IMG/VR virus record: IMGVR_UViG_3300025727_000782
Coordinates: 1 to 64,000 of that record
DNA from: a virus
Direction: 5' to 3' (one strand)
Length of the DNA stretch: 64,000 nt
Shown here: one piece after another, positions 41,601 to 50,378 of the stretch
Layout of the letters: every line of letters begins with the position of its first letter
How positions within the stretch are numbered: position 1 is the stretch's first letter
Made by a program: the position numbers and the translations under genes
Notes under the pieces: model-generated
The model's database searches: none
Told to the model about the DNA's origin: nothing
Seen by the model: the letters and a program-made list of their open reading frames with translations, nothing else

Positions 41601-44076
41601 TGGTAAGGGTGTTTATATGGATGGAACTGGAGATTTCTTACTTTATGGAAGTTCTACTAATTTATTTTCATTTGACGCAGCTGGTACTGCTATCACTATG
41701 AAATCAGATACCTTTTCATTAACAGGAACAAACTTAGAATTATCATCTACTGGACCAAGTGGAACAAGTAAAATATCAATTGGAACTTTAACAGATGCTG
41801 ATGATATTTCAGACACATCAGCAGGATTTTATGCAGATAATGATGGAAATGTTTTAATTAAAGGCGATACAGCTAGTAATGATTACATACGATTTAAGAG
41901 TGGTGATATTGATATTAAGGCACAAAATTTTGATTTAAATGCAGGAATTGGTAAACTTGTAATTGGAAGTTCAACACCAAGTATAGCATTAACTACCGCG
42001 GACGCTACATTTAGTGTCGGTTCAATCACATCCGATTCCGATACAACTGGTGCAGGTGTATTTATGGATGGTAATGGCCACTTTAGAGTTATTGGAGATG
42101 CTGATAATCAAATTATAGTTGATGGTGGGGATATGACTATTAAGTCGCAAGATTTAACTCTTTTATCAACACACTTCACTGCTTCATCAGATCATGGTGG
42201 ATATATATCATTGCCCACTACAGCAAGTAATGCTGGTTATCCAGGAGATGATACATGGACTACACAAAATGGTGTATGGTTAAGTGGTAGTGGAGAATTT
42301 AATTTAAAACAAGATGGATCTAGATATATAAGACATATCAAGGGCCAAGGTATTGAAATGGCTTTTCCAAACTTCTCAGTTGATTCGGATGGAAATATGA
42401 CTGCAAATAGTGCATCATTTATGGGAGATATACAAGCTAAATCAGGATTCTTTGGACAAAGTACTGGTTCGGGTTGGATTATAGATGGTGCCACAATAAG
42501 AGATGATGATAGTCAAATTGTTATTGATGGTACATCTACTTCACCAAGTATTACGATTGTATCCCAAAGTTTTTCAGCAGAAATGGTACCAGATTTTACT
42601 CCTGGTTCAGTAATATTAGCAGGTGGTGGTAATTCATATGATAGTGGAGTTCAAGGAATAGATTCAAGTCCAGAGGATACACAGACTGGAACAATTACCA
42701 ATGGAAACAATTTTGCCACGGCCAATACGGTATTTCAAGGATTTACAGCTGTAACTGGTGGTACTTCATCCCCAATGACGGGATCTACAGCTTATGGTGG
42801 TATGAATGGTGGTGATACAGATGGAGAGGCTACTGCAGCTTCATTAACAGGACCTGATAGAGTTTATAAGAGTTCGGTATCATTAGAACATAAAACTACA
42901 GTTTCAAGTGATTGGATAAATGATTCAGGTATTAATAATTGGATGACATTTGGTAGTGTACCATATACATTATATTTACGACTTAGAAAAACTAATTCAC
43001 CACCGAGTACTGTGTATGAAGAAACAATAAGTGGTGCCTTTTTTACCGATTTCTTTAGTGAAATGTTTCAACCAGCATCAGGTCCTTGGCCATCTGGTGG
43101 ACCTTATACTCATGAAATGGTGAGGTCATTTACAAGAACTGTGAATCATACTGTTGAAACAGATGATGATACATACCAATGGGAAATTTCAGCTGCAAAT
43201 ACAACAAATAATAATCTTCGTGGAACTTATACAGATAGTAATATAGGTAATAAACCTGGAAGTGAATCTTTAACACTTACAAGTTGTACAACAACTATTA
43301 CGGCGGCATCACACGCACCAAGTAATAAAAAGGTTGAGATTGCACCTTCTGGATTCCAAGCAGTATTTTTACAAGAACCCACTTTGGAACATGCGGACAA
43401 TAGCTATTTCCGCGTAACACCAGCTGAAGATAAAACGGTTGATATACTGGGTAGTGCTAATATAACGGGCTCGATGAAAGTGAAAGAAATTCATCATGGT
43501 GGCACTGTTGGTTATGTAAATATTGATCCAAATGCTGCTAACGGTATAGCAACCAACAAAGATATTTTAGGAACAAACATTCAAGGTGCAAGGATTGAAA
43601 TTGGTGGTACATCGGATACTTTCACACATCTAACAAGTGGAACAGGTGGAATATTGGTCAGGGTAAGTAACGCAAATGATTTCTTATTTGCAAATGGTGG
43701 GGATTTTCATGCCGGCAGAGATATAATTGGATATTCAGCAGATAGTAATGTATCAGATATAAAATTTAAAGAAAATATTTTACCAATCCATGATGCTCTA
43801 TTTAAAGTTAAACAATTAAGAGGTGTGGAGTTTGATTGGAAAAAATCATTTAATGCTAGTGGTCATGATATAGGATTTGTTGCTCAAGAAGTAGAAAAAA
43901 TTGATGGTTTGGGTGTATTGGTTAAAGACAAGAAGAATTTCAAAACTGAAGAAGATATGAAAACACTTTCATATACAAAGGTTGTACCATTATTAGTAGA
44001 AGCTATAAAAGAACAACAGATTCAGATAGAAGAATTGCAATCTAAATTGGAGAAGTTAGATGGCAGTATCGGGTAG
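35692..44076 (+). CDS. giant tail fibre with C-terminal S74 chaperone domain
   Basis: 2794 residues. The N-terminal 600 residues look like an attachment region (VTEILKGYVVET..., beta-rich). The shaft consists of many repeats such as GxITTxTDTSGAGVYMDNDGVFRVQGD and a tandem 207-base DNA repeat at 38680-39093. The last about 110 residues, SDIKFKENILPIHDALFKVKQLRGVEFDW ... HDIGFVAQEVEKI, are a peptidase-S74 intramolecular chaperone, which trimerises the fibre and cuts itself off. This is the likely long, receptor-facing fibre. Confidence 0.9.
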   Translation: MAILKRTNKYQGLKDIDVLVEESGLSSQYFNIYDVPSNIPQGRSSFLLAGSPFLKNFVELKVEILDSAGQTVYTEPVSNYIEGNARRVSIEVYDDTAPGDAFLYIVGELKDNFRSVSGQQRQNLEVTDKFLDSEILNNLGGNDVPHDFQNIYNVRYIRPIFINTVIPNSEPIYFYQQPRVTVTEILKGYVVETSVSSSYEITGSVSVDPIPDLKPKDPEPDPIDGFSKGMNDGARDEIGNELEIFKNRRSSKIDPLRHSNYSSRGRVMRRESPEIDRFTITVGSMETSPENTTSDAVTSAFVGGEITINNPSVDSTLYPPDEYTIPTQYKSSIKKVNNEKTLVPLDDFVITKKSTGEKVPVQIDEANNNVTMSVTPTPPQIISTTHYRSYADIIVGNLHTFSGDVYKAKIYARSKGTLGDFEPVYDASIEAPQVLIDSYSETGFKNTGYFYTQSIVDDYWDVVNGTATQNNSKFIDGVLISGSNAGFTPEHSTVNTVEFNTSHSYDLQTGVPYTLEFNAYYYKEDKSDKDGVSTKQAELEVFLSGSAMTGGSEENHKLGKVVVNDNTTEGQVLGVHNTFTSAITGTPSTHLKFKATSGRWIIQDILLRPHSETNFNPSYFRTIVPMTHPLPKKPDQYDFLVEFYDLNNNIAETISVKENIDFVGAPQNIDGEDNLLSGSLFIGNAQGSGFEMAGASSAYMRSLTYEGFDKTIASSSGGFMIWSGSVGGRLSSSEDYDGVGLEIVDAHGATDRYLQFKTNPSTFKVQTDEFFLGSTSQFVSGSNSNIEISSSNFHLTPEGDVTMSGTITATAGNIGDWTISGGDIVGSNITMDADSSRIYKTDDNADLTGYYMDFTPGSNYYIRFGTNFAVSSSGTLIAEGAIIEGVLTSSEGLIANWTIDSDSIYKLTSGKYSGLSSTGDTRFFGGASSLTATGSAPFNVKATGDITGSSVLFTGGKVGGFEIVTDGLSSVNNAFQVTGSTGQVSGSQVYFDGGKIGGFVLTSTELYSLDSGTPDSTPDTGITIDTTGGGNSKGVIRIYDGTTVNAALGNWTSGKYGIYAQEGLIGGWTVTSTELYNLGSGTPDLFPDTGMTIDTTGGSDSAAVVRVYDGTTVNAALGNWASGKYGVYAIEGDIGGWEIDSNKIFKDNIQLQSNNSIISIGGTTFGSAGVQLQYDSQGKFYAGDGSNNRIQFDSSGVDIKTTKFELDTTTLDISSTNKRITISDTDGSTEYVRIGEISTDASDKYGIKVWDGTGTNDTTDLIAMFGEQGNKIAGWEITGTQIRTIPNAGLGGVFAEGENGLILHADGTIESADFATNLKGWRIDTLGNGTAEFENARIRGTLSTAVFEKESVNVVGGQLMVANSTTLQPLRSGSEIIAGNSGSSATDVTMSFANVSGFVTGEILKAKSVGDTGFSVEYLYVTGSQRYTDPNSPYSASIASSSMGAIDPDGLAGEIYVGRGYGQVTNISSSVGTLDGAMSDTGTYSTEISIVLDLGSNVVNIQDVLKIDTERFKIISGSVTGNTGANQTVKVLRDFNQTDPAAHDNGETVFKIHGDNEFLQGLISTPVAYNEGQVFVSTGKFDASADLSSGYILMNANPNDTSTPYMDIVERTGSGVYDLQLRTRLGDLSGLSSAYLYGDEEPGFGLYTENGFFKGTLHAMTGSIHGILNVATSQGGIETGQKITIGRGVDGTHDGFRINNNNYWFTTGEFRVGDGTNYFHVSGTESNIASNISIKTDDFNINTSTFDVSTDNGGKVALGTLTGVNPATTKRGLFASGSGEVLIKGGTDSSKDYLLFNESGMTISVDDIDITATEFDLSSTGLKIDNDHIHLGTITTDTDVTGAGFYASSSGVFRVQGDASNYLRISSGNFEIATSEFNLTGTNMALCNESMSLGTITTATDTSGAGVYMDNDGVFRVQGDSSNYLRVSSSAIEMAAESFNLDATTVVIDSATNSGYISLGSTPNTSIAGTGKGVYMDGTGDFLLYGSSTNLFSFDAAGTAITMKSDTFSLTGTNLELSSTGPSGTSKISIGTLTDADDISDTSAGFYADNDGNVLIKGDTASNDYIRFKSGDIDIKAQNFDLNAGIGKLVIGSSTPSIALTTADATFSVGSITSDSDTTGAGVFMDGNGHFRVIGDADNQIIVDGGDMTIKSQDLTLLSTHFTASSDHGGYISLPTTASNAGYPGDDTWTTQNGVWLSGSGEFNLKQDGSRYIRHIKGQGIEMAFPNFSVDSDGNMTANSASFMGDIQAKSGFFGQSTGSGWIIDGATIRDDDSQIVIDGTSTSPSITIVSQSFSAEMVPDFTPGSVILAGGGNSYDSGVQGIDSSPEDTQTGTITNGNNFATANTVFQGFTAVTGGTSSPMTGSTAYGGMNGGDTDGEATAASLTGPDRVYKSSVSLEHKTTVSSDWINDSGINNWMTFGSVPYTLYLRLRKTNSPPSTVYEETISGAFFTDFFSEMFQPASGPWPSGGPYTHEMVRSFTRTVNHTVETDDDTYQWEISAANTTNNNLRGTYTDSNIGNKPGSESLTLTSCTTTITAASHAPSNKKVEIAPSGFQAVFLQEPTLEHADNSYFRVTPAEDKTVDILGSANITGSMKVKEIHHGGTVGYVNIDPNAANGIATNKDILGTNIQGARIEIGGTSDTFTHLTSGTGGILVRVSNANDFLFANGGDFHAGRDIIGYSADSNVSDIKFKENILPIHDALFKVKQLRGVEFDWKKSFNASGHDIGFVAQEVEKIDGLGVLVKDKKNFKTEEDMKTLSYTKVVPLLVEAIKEQQIQIEELQSKLEKLDGSIG
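38680..39093 (+). repeat. tandem 207-base repeat in the fibre gene
   Basis: Two adjacent units (38680-38886 and 38887-39093) of exactly 207 bases begin GGTGG and share long identical stretches such as TATGATGGAACTACTGTAAA-type segments. A third, partial unit begins at 39094. Each encodes 69 residues with TSTELY, PDTG(I/M)TIDTTGG and DGTTVNAALGNW. Exact period and high identity point to recent duplication in the shaft. Confidence 0.85.
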
Positions 44077-47000
44077 TGGTGAAACAAAGTTAAGAGATAT
44101 TTATAATGAACAGCAAGAGGCTACAGGAGAACCAAGTGCTAATACAAATATCTCTATGGATAGTCTTGCTGATTCTTATGGAGCTAATGCGGCAAGTACC
44201 GTTACATCTCGTGCAACTTTAAGTGGAGATCAAGATAATATATCTCATTTTCGAGGTGCAACTTTTCCAGGTACATTTGAAAATTTTGCAATATATCGAG
44301 GAAGTTATGGTTCAAATCAATTAGATGGAGTTGCAGCAAATGATGATAATTCTGTTGTGATTGAGGGAGAAACAATTGTTCCATATGCATCAACTACACA
44401 AGCTTTAGAAGGTGCTGAGAATGCAACATTTGAAATAATGACTATAGGTGGTGCATCACTTAGTTCAGTTCAATCTGATGATTCAAATGAAAGTGGTACA
44501 AATACATTTCCATATGCGGCAATAGTACTTTCACCAGAGAATGATACATATGATGGTACGAGTATGAAATTTAGAGTTTATGATACGAATAATACATTCA
44601 ATGGTAGTTTCGGTGATCAAGTCTTTAGATTTTATGATAATATAAATACCCATACTACTTCTCAAATTGGGCCATCAGGAAATACAGCTGCTACTAAAGT
44701 AATGTATGTAGATGCTGCAGATGAAAGTGTTGGTGATATTGTTACAGTTCATACAACTACAGTTGGTACTATTAGATCATCATCGTATTCAAATGTTATT
44801 AATGAGAACGGAGATGGTGGTAATATTTATCATTCAGAAGATTTAGAGGGTGCTTTCACAATTGGAAATACACCAGGAAAAATGACATTTTCATATACTC
44901 ATTGGAATTATCCATATAGTACAACTTCTGGTGGTTCTCGTAATACAAGTACAAATACAGCAGTTCTTGATATACGATATAATAATGCAATTGATTCATT
45001 AGCAATAGATGACACAACAATAAATGTTTCATCGGTAGATGGTGCAGATAATGCTACTTTTACTTGTTATTCAGAAGGGTATGTGGGAACACTTACGATT
45101 GGATATGATACTAATAATACCACAAGTGATACATCATATACTAATACAACTGAAGCAGTTAGTACATTATATGTGAGAGAATCCATAAGTAAAAATTTCA
45201 CTATAAGTTCTGCAGGTACATATTATCCAAAAGCACATCATGGTGGAAATGCTGTAGTGGGTTCTTCATTTATAGTAGCTCCAGCACTTGCGTATACAAC
45301 AACTAACAATCAAACAATAAATGTAAGTACAACTCAAGCTTTTGCAGCTTCAGTTTCAGCTGGTACTAATGCATCAGTTGCAATTACATCATCACCCAAT
45401 ATTGGTAGTGGAACGACTACTGCCACAATGACACCACTTTTAAAAACTGGTGATTTTACAATAAGTTACGCTGGTACTGCAGATTATAGTCAGACTAATA
45501 ACCAAACTGATATTTTATCTGTAGACCCAACTGTTAGTGTGGCTCTTACAGATAATCAAACTGGAAATAATTTTCCTATAAATGATGCTCATAGTGATAC
45601 CATTACATCTGGTACACATGGTGTAAGTCCAACTGTATTCACACATACACCCACTGCGGTGGGAACTTTACAAAATGGAAATGCATTAGCTTATGCTTGG
45701 TCAGCAGCAAGTTCGAATTTTACTTATACGAGTGGCACCGTTTCAACTGCTGGAGCAGTTTCTTTTAAGAAGAATTGGCCAGGTACACTTTCACACTCAT
45801 TAACCGTTACGGGAGATGATGATAGAACTGCAACAGATTCAAGTTCCGTAGTTTGTATAGGTGTAACAAAAACAGTTGCAGGGTCGACAAGTGATGTATT
45901 GAGAATAGGAACTACTTTTACGGTAACGAGTATTAGTACAGCATATACACAAACGGTAGCACTTTATCGTCAAAATTCGTTGGCCGGTTGGGATAAAATA
46001 GCTAATGGAGTATCTGTTGCTAGTACTATAAATTTTTCTTTGACTGGATTTCAAATTCCTGATGCAACTGCACGGGCCGTTAGGTTAGTGGATGATGATA
46101 ATACTGGTGTTTATGCTGCTTTGGGTAATTTTGCTATCTTGAATCCATTACCCACTATCACGAGTTTTACTGCAACAGCATCAACCACAATAGGTCAAAT
46201 AGATTTAGCATGGTCAATATCTGGTGCATCAGGAGGATCGGTAAGTATTAATCAAGATGTTGGTTCTCAATCAACTGGGAATTCTGGTACTGATTCTGAT
46301 ACTGGATTAGGTAATAATACACCAGTAACTTATACATTAACAGTAAATAATGCAAATAGTGAAGCGGTAACGGCTCAAGCTAGCGCAACAACTCTTACTC
46401 CAACTATATCTCTTGCTGCTCCTGATGTTACTTCATGGACTTGGGGAGATTCAGGAAATGTTACTTTAGTTGCACAGAAAAATTATTACGATACTGTAAC
46501 TGGACATATGGGTTATGATTTAACAACCGCTAGTGGAACAAGTGGAACGGAATTACAAACAATAACTGCAGGTAATGGTTCGGTTGGTACTAATTTTAAT
46601 ATGGTTTTTGATATAAATGATTGGACTTATGCGAGTAGTTTAGGTAGTACAATAACTGATTTTAGAGCAGGAAATTCATCTGCCGCATGGGTTGTACAAA
46701 ACAATGCCTCAACCGTTAGTGATTTTGCTACACCAAATGATGCTACTTCATTTTCAGCAACAGGAACTTCTGCAACAGGAATTCAAATTAGCTGGACAAA
46801 TCCAACTGGTAATTTTACTGGAGTAACACTTCACGGTGGTCCACAGGGTGATATTGTAGAACTTTTAGCTACTGTTACAAATGGTCAAACACCAAGTTTT
46901 TCCCATATAGGTTTAACTCAAGGAACTACTTATGCATATTATCTAAAAACATATTATGATAGAACTGCTAATGGTGTAACAAGAACAAAATATAATCAAT

Positions 47001-48055
47001 CTGCTACTTTCACAGGTACAACAATAGGGTGGGATTCAATTAGTGTTGCAGGACAGACAATGTCATTAACTGCAGGAACTGGGTGGAACGATACTGGTGG
47101 TGGACTAACTTCAGGACAAGAAGATGCACATCTACAAGCGACGGGCACCACTAAGACATTATATTATTTAGATAGTACAACTTTAGGTACAGATACAGTT
47201 AGTTTGAGAAGAGCGCAAGATGAGGGTACATGGAATGGTACTCAAGATTGGTACGGACATTCAGAAACAAATGATGTACTTTATATAGAAAATGATGGAA
47301 CTGTAACTGCAGCAAATTATATTTTATCGGCAAATGTAAAACCAGATGGTCCCGCAAATGCTACGGCAACTGCAAATAGTACTTCACAAATAACATTAAC
47401 TTGGTCATGTACTTCAGCAATAGAAACAGGATTTAAAATTTTTAGAAGTACATCAGCTTATCCAGATTCTTCAGGAACACCTATAAACTCACCATCTGCA
47501 AATGCAACTTCATATGTTAATAATACAGGATTATCTGGCAACACACAATATTATTATTCGATATATTCATATCGTGGTTCGACTGTTTCAAGTGTTAGAG
47601 CAACTGCAACCGCAACGACACAAACAGCGACGCCAACCGTTTCAATTGCTGGAACTGTAGGATCAAATTGGAATGCAGGAACAAACACTTATGCGGACGC
47701 TACTTTATCAGACGGCGATACCTTAGAAACAACTACATTTACAGTTACTTCGGCCGATAGGGGTGGTAATATAGTTAGGTTGCAAGTAGCCGGTACAAAT
47801 GATGGAAACTTTAAATGGAGAGATCACACAGCGGATAGTGGATGGAGTGGTGCTGGATGGAGCTATGTTGGTAGTAGTACTTCTGCAGAAAATCTTATGG
47901 CAGATAATAATACAAATTATTTTAGAATATCACGAGAAATGAATTCCGGTGGAGATGATAGTCCAGATATAACATTAAGATGTAGGGTAATAAGCGGTGG
48001 AACTTCGTATTACTCAAACACAATAACTATTAATTTTGACTTGCTAGTAATGTAG
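44060..48055 (+). CDS. large fibre-associated protein with fibronectin III-like repeats
   Basis: 1331 residues, overlapping the S74 fibre gene by 17 bases. It is Ser/Thr/Asn/Ala-rich with no signal peptide. The C-terminal third holds Fn3-type units: PNDATSFSATGTSATGIQISWTNPT and PDGPANATATANSTSQITLTWS, each followed by a Tyr-rich YAYYLKTYYD or QYYYSIYSYRG strand. Earlier parts look like immunoglobulin-type sandwiches. Such repeats often occur on phage surface proteins that bind carbohydrate. Probably a distal fibre or adhesin. Confidence 0.7.
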   Translation: MAVSGSGETKLRDIYNEQQEATGEPSANTNISMDSLADSYGANAASTVTSRATLSGDQDNISHFRGATFPGTFENFAIYRGSYGSNQLDGVAANDDNSVVIEGETIVPYASTTQALEGAENATFEIMTIGGASLSSVQSDDSNESGTNTFPYAAIVLSPENDTYDGTSMKFRVYDTNNTFNGSFGDQVFRFYDNINTHTTSQIGPSGNTAATKVMYVDAADESVGDIVTVHTTTVGTIRSSSYSNVINENGDGGNIYHSEDLEGAFTIGNTPGKMTFSYTHWNYPYSTTSGGSRNTSTNTAVLDIRYNNAIDSLAIDDTTINVSSVDGADNATFTCYSEGYVGTLTIGYDTNNTTSDTSYTNTTEAVSTLYVRESISKNFTISSAGTYYPKAHHGGNAVVGSSFIVAPALAYTTTNNQTINVSTTQAFAASVSAGTNASVAITSSPNIGSGTTTATMTPLLKTGDFTISYAGTADYSQTNNQTDILSVDPTVSVALTDNQTGNNFPINDAHSDTITSGTHGVSPTVFTHTPTAVGTLQNGNALAYAWSAASSNFTYTSGTVSTAGAVSFKKNWPGTLSHSLTVTGDDDRTATDSSSVVCIGVTKTVAGSTSDVLRIGTTFTVTSISTAYTQTVALYRQNSLAGWDKIANGVSVASTINFSLTGFQIPDATARAVRLVDDDNTGVYAALGNFAILNPLPTITSFTATASTTIGQIDLAWSISGASGGSVSINQDVGSQSTGNSGTDSDTGLGNNTPVTYTLTVNNANSEAVTAQASATTLTPTISLAAPDVTSWTWGDSGNVTLVAQKNYYDTVTGHMGYDLTTASGTSGTELQTITAGNGSVGTNFNMVFDINDWTYASSLGSTITDFRAGNSSAAWVVQNNASTVSDFATPNDATSFSATGTSATGIQISWTNPTGNFTGVTLHGGPQGDIVELLATVTNGQTPSFSHIGLTQGTTYAYYLKTYYDRTANGVTRTKYNQSATFTGTTIGWDSISVAGQTMSLTAGTGWNDTGGGLTSGQEDAHLQATGTTKTLYYLDSTTLGTDTVSLRRAQDEGTWNGTQDWYGHSETNDVLYIENDGTVTAANYILSANVKPDGPANATATANSTSQITLTWSCTSAIETGFKIFRSTSAYPDSSGTPINSPSANATSYVNNTGLSGNTQYYYSIYSYRGSTVSSVRATATATTQTATPTVSIAGTVGSNWNAGTNTYADATLSDGDTLETTTFTVTSADRGGNIVRLQVAGTNDGNFKWRDHTADSGWSGAGWSYVGSSTSAENLMADNNTNYFRISREMNSGGDDSPDITLRCRVISGGTSYYSNTITINFDLLVM

Positions 48056-48062
48056 GAGACAT

Positions 48063-49238
48063 ATGAGTAAAGAAATATATGATGTTTATTATTCCACAGG
48101 TGGTGGTGATTTAGTTTATGGTGGTGCCGATTTATGGGTGAATCATTGGATTGAAAATGTTGCACCAAAACTAAAAGTAAAACCAGTGTTGGCAATTCAT
48201 CGAAAGGCCCCAACAAATCCATTATCAATAGAACAAAAACGAGCATTTAAAAGTAGTGTTAAAAAAGGAACTGGTGGTAATGAGGGTAGAAAAATAAATG
48301 TATCGTTGAGAACTAATTTTAAAAAATCTTTAGAGAAAAAAGATAAGGTTTATAAAGAATTAGAAAAAACTAAATCTTGGGAAGAAGTAGTAGAGGATGA
48401 TTTACAAGTAATTTATCAACCCGATGATGTGAAAAAATTTCGTGAAGTATTACGAGGAGCAAGACGAATAAATATTCTTCATGGATATTATACAAATAAT
48501 CCAGATTTTATTGAGATGAAAGATAAAATATTTAGTAATGTGGTTCATGTTTGTATTGAGAATACATTTAAAGCACACACCATAATAGAAACAGAATCAC
48601 AAATGACTTTTGGTATGGATAGAGAATGGGAAAATGAAATTAATAGTTATGCAAAACATCCTATATGGATTGGATTTAGTAAAACACCACTACATGATAA
48701 ATTCAATATGAAAGATATTACTAACTTTTATGAATTTAAACATAATTTAGATGTGAGTGATGACAATACTATTGGATTTGCAGCAAGAGTAGAGGCAAGA
48801 AAGTGTGTACACTATTTAACAGATTTAAAATCAGAAATCTGTACACGAACTGATGATTTATTTTGGTATAGAAAAAATTTAAATATGACATTTCCAAAAT
48901 CAAAAGTATTTAAATACTCAAATGATACCATTGAGTTATTTTATAAGAAAAAGTGGGGAGTTGCTCATGTTGCTCACTTATTAGAACCATTTGGATATGG
49001 GATATTTCAGGCATTAGATTTTGGAAAAATCCCTATTATTGCAAGTGATTGGTTGCCTGAATATAATTATCCATTTCGATGTCATGATAAAAAAGGATTT
49101 GAAAAGTGTTATAAAGAAATATGTGAACTTACAATTGAACAAAGACGAAAATATGTATTTGATTTCCGTGATTATTTAAGAAAATACGATAATAAAAAGA
49201 GATGGGCAAAAAATTTCACGGATTTATACAACTCTTGA
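48063..49238 (+). CDS. glycosyltransferase, GT4-like (GT-B fold)
   Basis: 391 residues. The C-terminal half has TIGFAARVEARKCVHYL (start of the donor domain), WGVAHVAHLLEPFGYGIFQALDFGKIPIIAS (the E-x(7)-E-like loop that binds nucleotide sugar) and a closing LTIEQRRKYVFDFRDYLRKYD. The N-terminal half (VYYSTGGGDLVYGGADLWVNHW, RRINILHGYYTNNPDFIEMKD) fits an acceptor domain. It starts with ribosome site AGGAGAC directly after the fibre gene, so it may glycosylate fibre or host surface molecules. Confidence 0.7.
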   Translation: MSKEIYDVYYSTGGGDLVYGGADLWVNHWIENVAPKLKVKPVLAIHRKAPTNPLSIEQKRAFKSSVKKGTGGNEGRKINVSLRTNFKKSLEKKDKVYKELEKTKSWEEVVEDDLQVIYQPDDVKKFREVLRGARRINILHGYYTNNPDFIEMKDKIFSNVVHVCIENTFKAHTIIETESQMTFGMDREWENEINSYAKHPIWIGFSKTPLHDKFNMKDITNFYEFKHNLDVSDDNTIGFAARVEARKCVHYLTDLKSEICTRTDDLFWYRKNLNMTFPKSKVFKYSNDTIELFYKKKWGVAHVAHLLEPFGYGIFQALDFGKIPIIASDWLPEYNYPFRCHDKKGFEKCYKEICELTIEQRRKYVFDFRDYLRKYDNKKRWAKNFTDLYNS

Positions 49239-49247
49239 TATTTATTA
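49239..49247 (+). promoter_or_regulatory. late-promoter motif
   Basis: An exact TATTTATTA, beginning inside the TGA stop context of the glycosyltransferase gene (CTCTTGATATTTATTATTG), 24 bases upstream of ATG 49272. The following AATTAATTTAG flank resembles that at 11406. Confidence 0.55.
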
Positions 49248-49271
49248 TTGAATTAATTTAGGGAAAAAATA

Positions 49272-50303
49272 ATGTCAACAGCAGCAGGACAAAACTTATC
49301 ATTAGGAAAATTAAGACGAGCAATCGATGGAAACGATTCGTATACCGCCGAATTTGCTATGTCTACTGCCAAAGGTTCTTCAGCTACAGTTCAGATGAGT
49401 GAGTTTTCCATTAGTTCAGTAGATAGTGTTAGTGGATATGCTTATTTATGGGAATCAACTGCAGAAACCTATACAATGAACTTTAGTAATGCAGGTGCTT
49501 TATTTTTATCAAAAATAGCAAGTAGAGATGAAAATTTTACTTGGTCGGATAATAGTTCGATTTTAAGTGTTGCAGGTGATTATACTGCTACAGTAACAGC
49601 GGGTGCAATTTCAAATGCAAATACTGGTACTGGAGCAGATGATGATTGGTATGCAGCGGGAACTAATAATGCAGCTGTAGCAGTTACAGGTTCATTTAAT
49701 GAAGATGGACAAAGTAATGGATTTAATGATCATGCTACAAATTATAATACTAATTTATACAAAACACTTACCATTGTGGATAGTTATGGTGGTTCACCAA
49801 GTTGTTTATTAATTGGAACACCAATTGATATGGCAGATGGTACTACTAAACTTGTAGAAGATTTAGAAATTGGTGATGAAGTTTTATCAATGAATATGCC
49901 AGGTCAACTTGATGAAGATAATGATGATTGGAGAAGTTGTAGATTTTCTGATGAGAAAACAGAAACATTTACTCAACATTCTGCAAGTGTTCAAGATATT
50001 AACTTTGATTTTGCACACAATTATTGGAATATAAATGATGGACAAGAGAAGATTACAGGTGAACACGAAATGCTATATAAACCATTAAATGAAGATGTTT
50101 GGATGTGGCAATTAGTTCCAAATATGAAAGTTGGTGCTAATGTAATGGACAAAAATGGAAATGAAGTTGAAATTAAATCTTTGGAGAACATACCAAGTGA
50201 TGAAGGATTTGAAGTAGTTCAAATTGATGTAGAACCATTGGATGTATATTTTGGTAAAACATTCTTGGTACATAATAAGGGAAGTAATGTTAATCCATTC
50301 TAA
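49272..50303 (+). CDS. virion-type protein with C-terminal Hint domain
   Basis: 343 residues. The N-terminal 175 residues are a Ser/Ala/Thr-rich beta domain (FAMSTAKGSSATVQMSEF...). A Hint module runs from C178 (CLLIGTPIDMADGTTKLVEDL, EIGDEVLSM) through a block-B-like ITGEHEMLYKP to the closing DVYFGKTFLVHNKG, with His334-Asn335 in place. The next residue is Lys, not Cys/Ser/Thr, so splicing is unlikely; C-terminal cleavage after Asn or N-terminal cleavage at Cys178 is possible. Likely a tail protein that cleaves itself during maturation. Confidence 0.7.
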   Translation: MSTAAGQNLSLGKLRRAIDGNDSYTAEFAMSTAKGSSATVQMSEFSISSVDSVSGYAYLWESTAETYTMNFSNAGALFLSKIASRDENFTWSDNSSILSVAGDYTATVTAGAISNANTGTGADDDWYAAGTNNAAVAVTGSFNEDGQSNGFNDHATNYNTNLYKTLTIVDSYGGSPSCLLIGTPIDMADGTTKLVEDLEIGDEVLSMNMPGQLDEDNDDWRSCRFSDEKTETFTQHSASVQDINFDFAHNYWNINDGQEKITGEHEMLYKPLNEDVWMWQLVPNMKVGANVMDKNGNEVEIKSLENIPSDEGFEVVQIDVEPLDVYFGKTFLVHNKGSNVNPF

Positions 50304-50340
50304 TTGTAAAAAAATAATGAATTAACACGAGTTTAGGTTA

Positions 50341-50349
50341 TATTTATTA
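50341..50349 (+). promoter_or_regulatory. late-promoter motif for the sugar/radical-SAM cluster
   Basis: An exact TATTTATTA in GTTTAGGTTATATTTATTAATAGG, 29 bases upstream of the GTG at 50379. From here genes to the end of the window are nearly continuous, so this may drive the whole cluster. Confidence 0.55.
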
Positions 50350-50378
50350 ATAGGAAAATTACAAAAAAATAGGTTATT

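Noticed and set aside
43753-44070. S74 domain taken as a virion protease of separate function
   Set aside because: In fibres this domain is an intramolecular chaperone that cuts itself off; no separate proteolytic role is needed.
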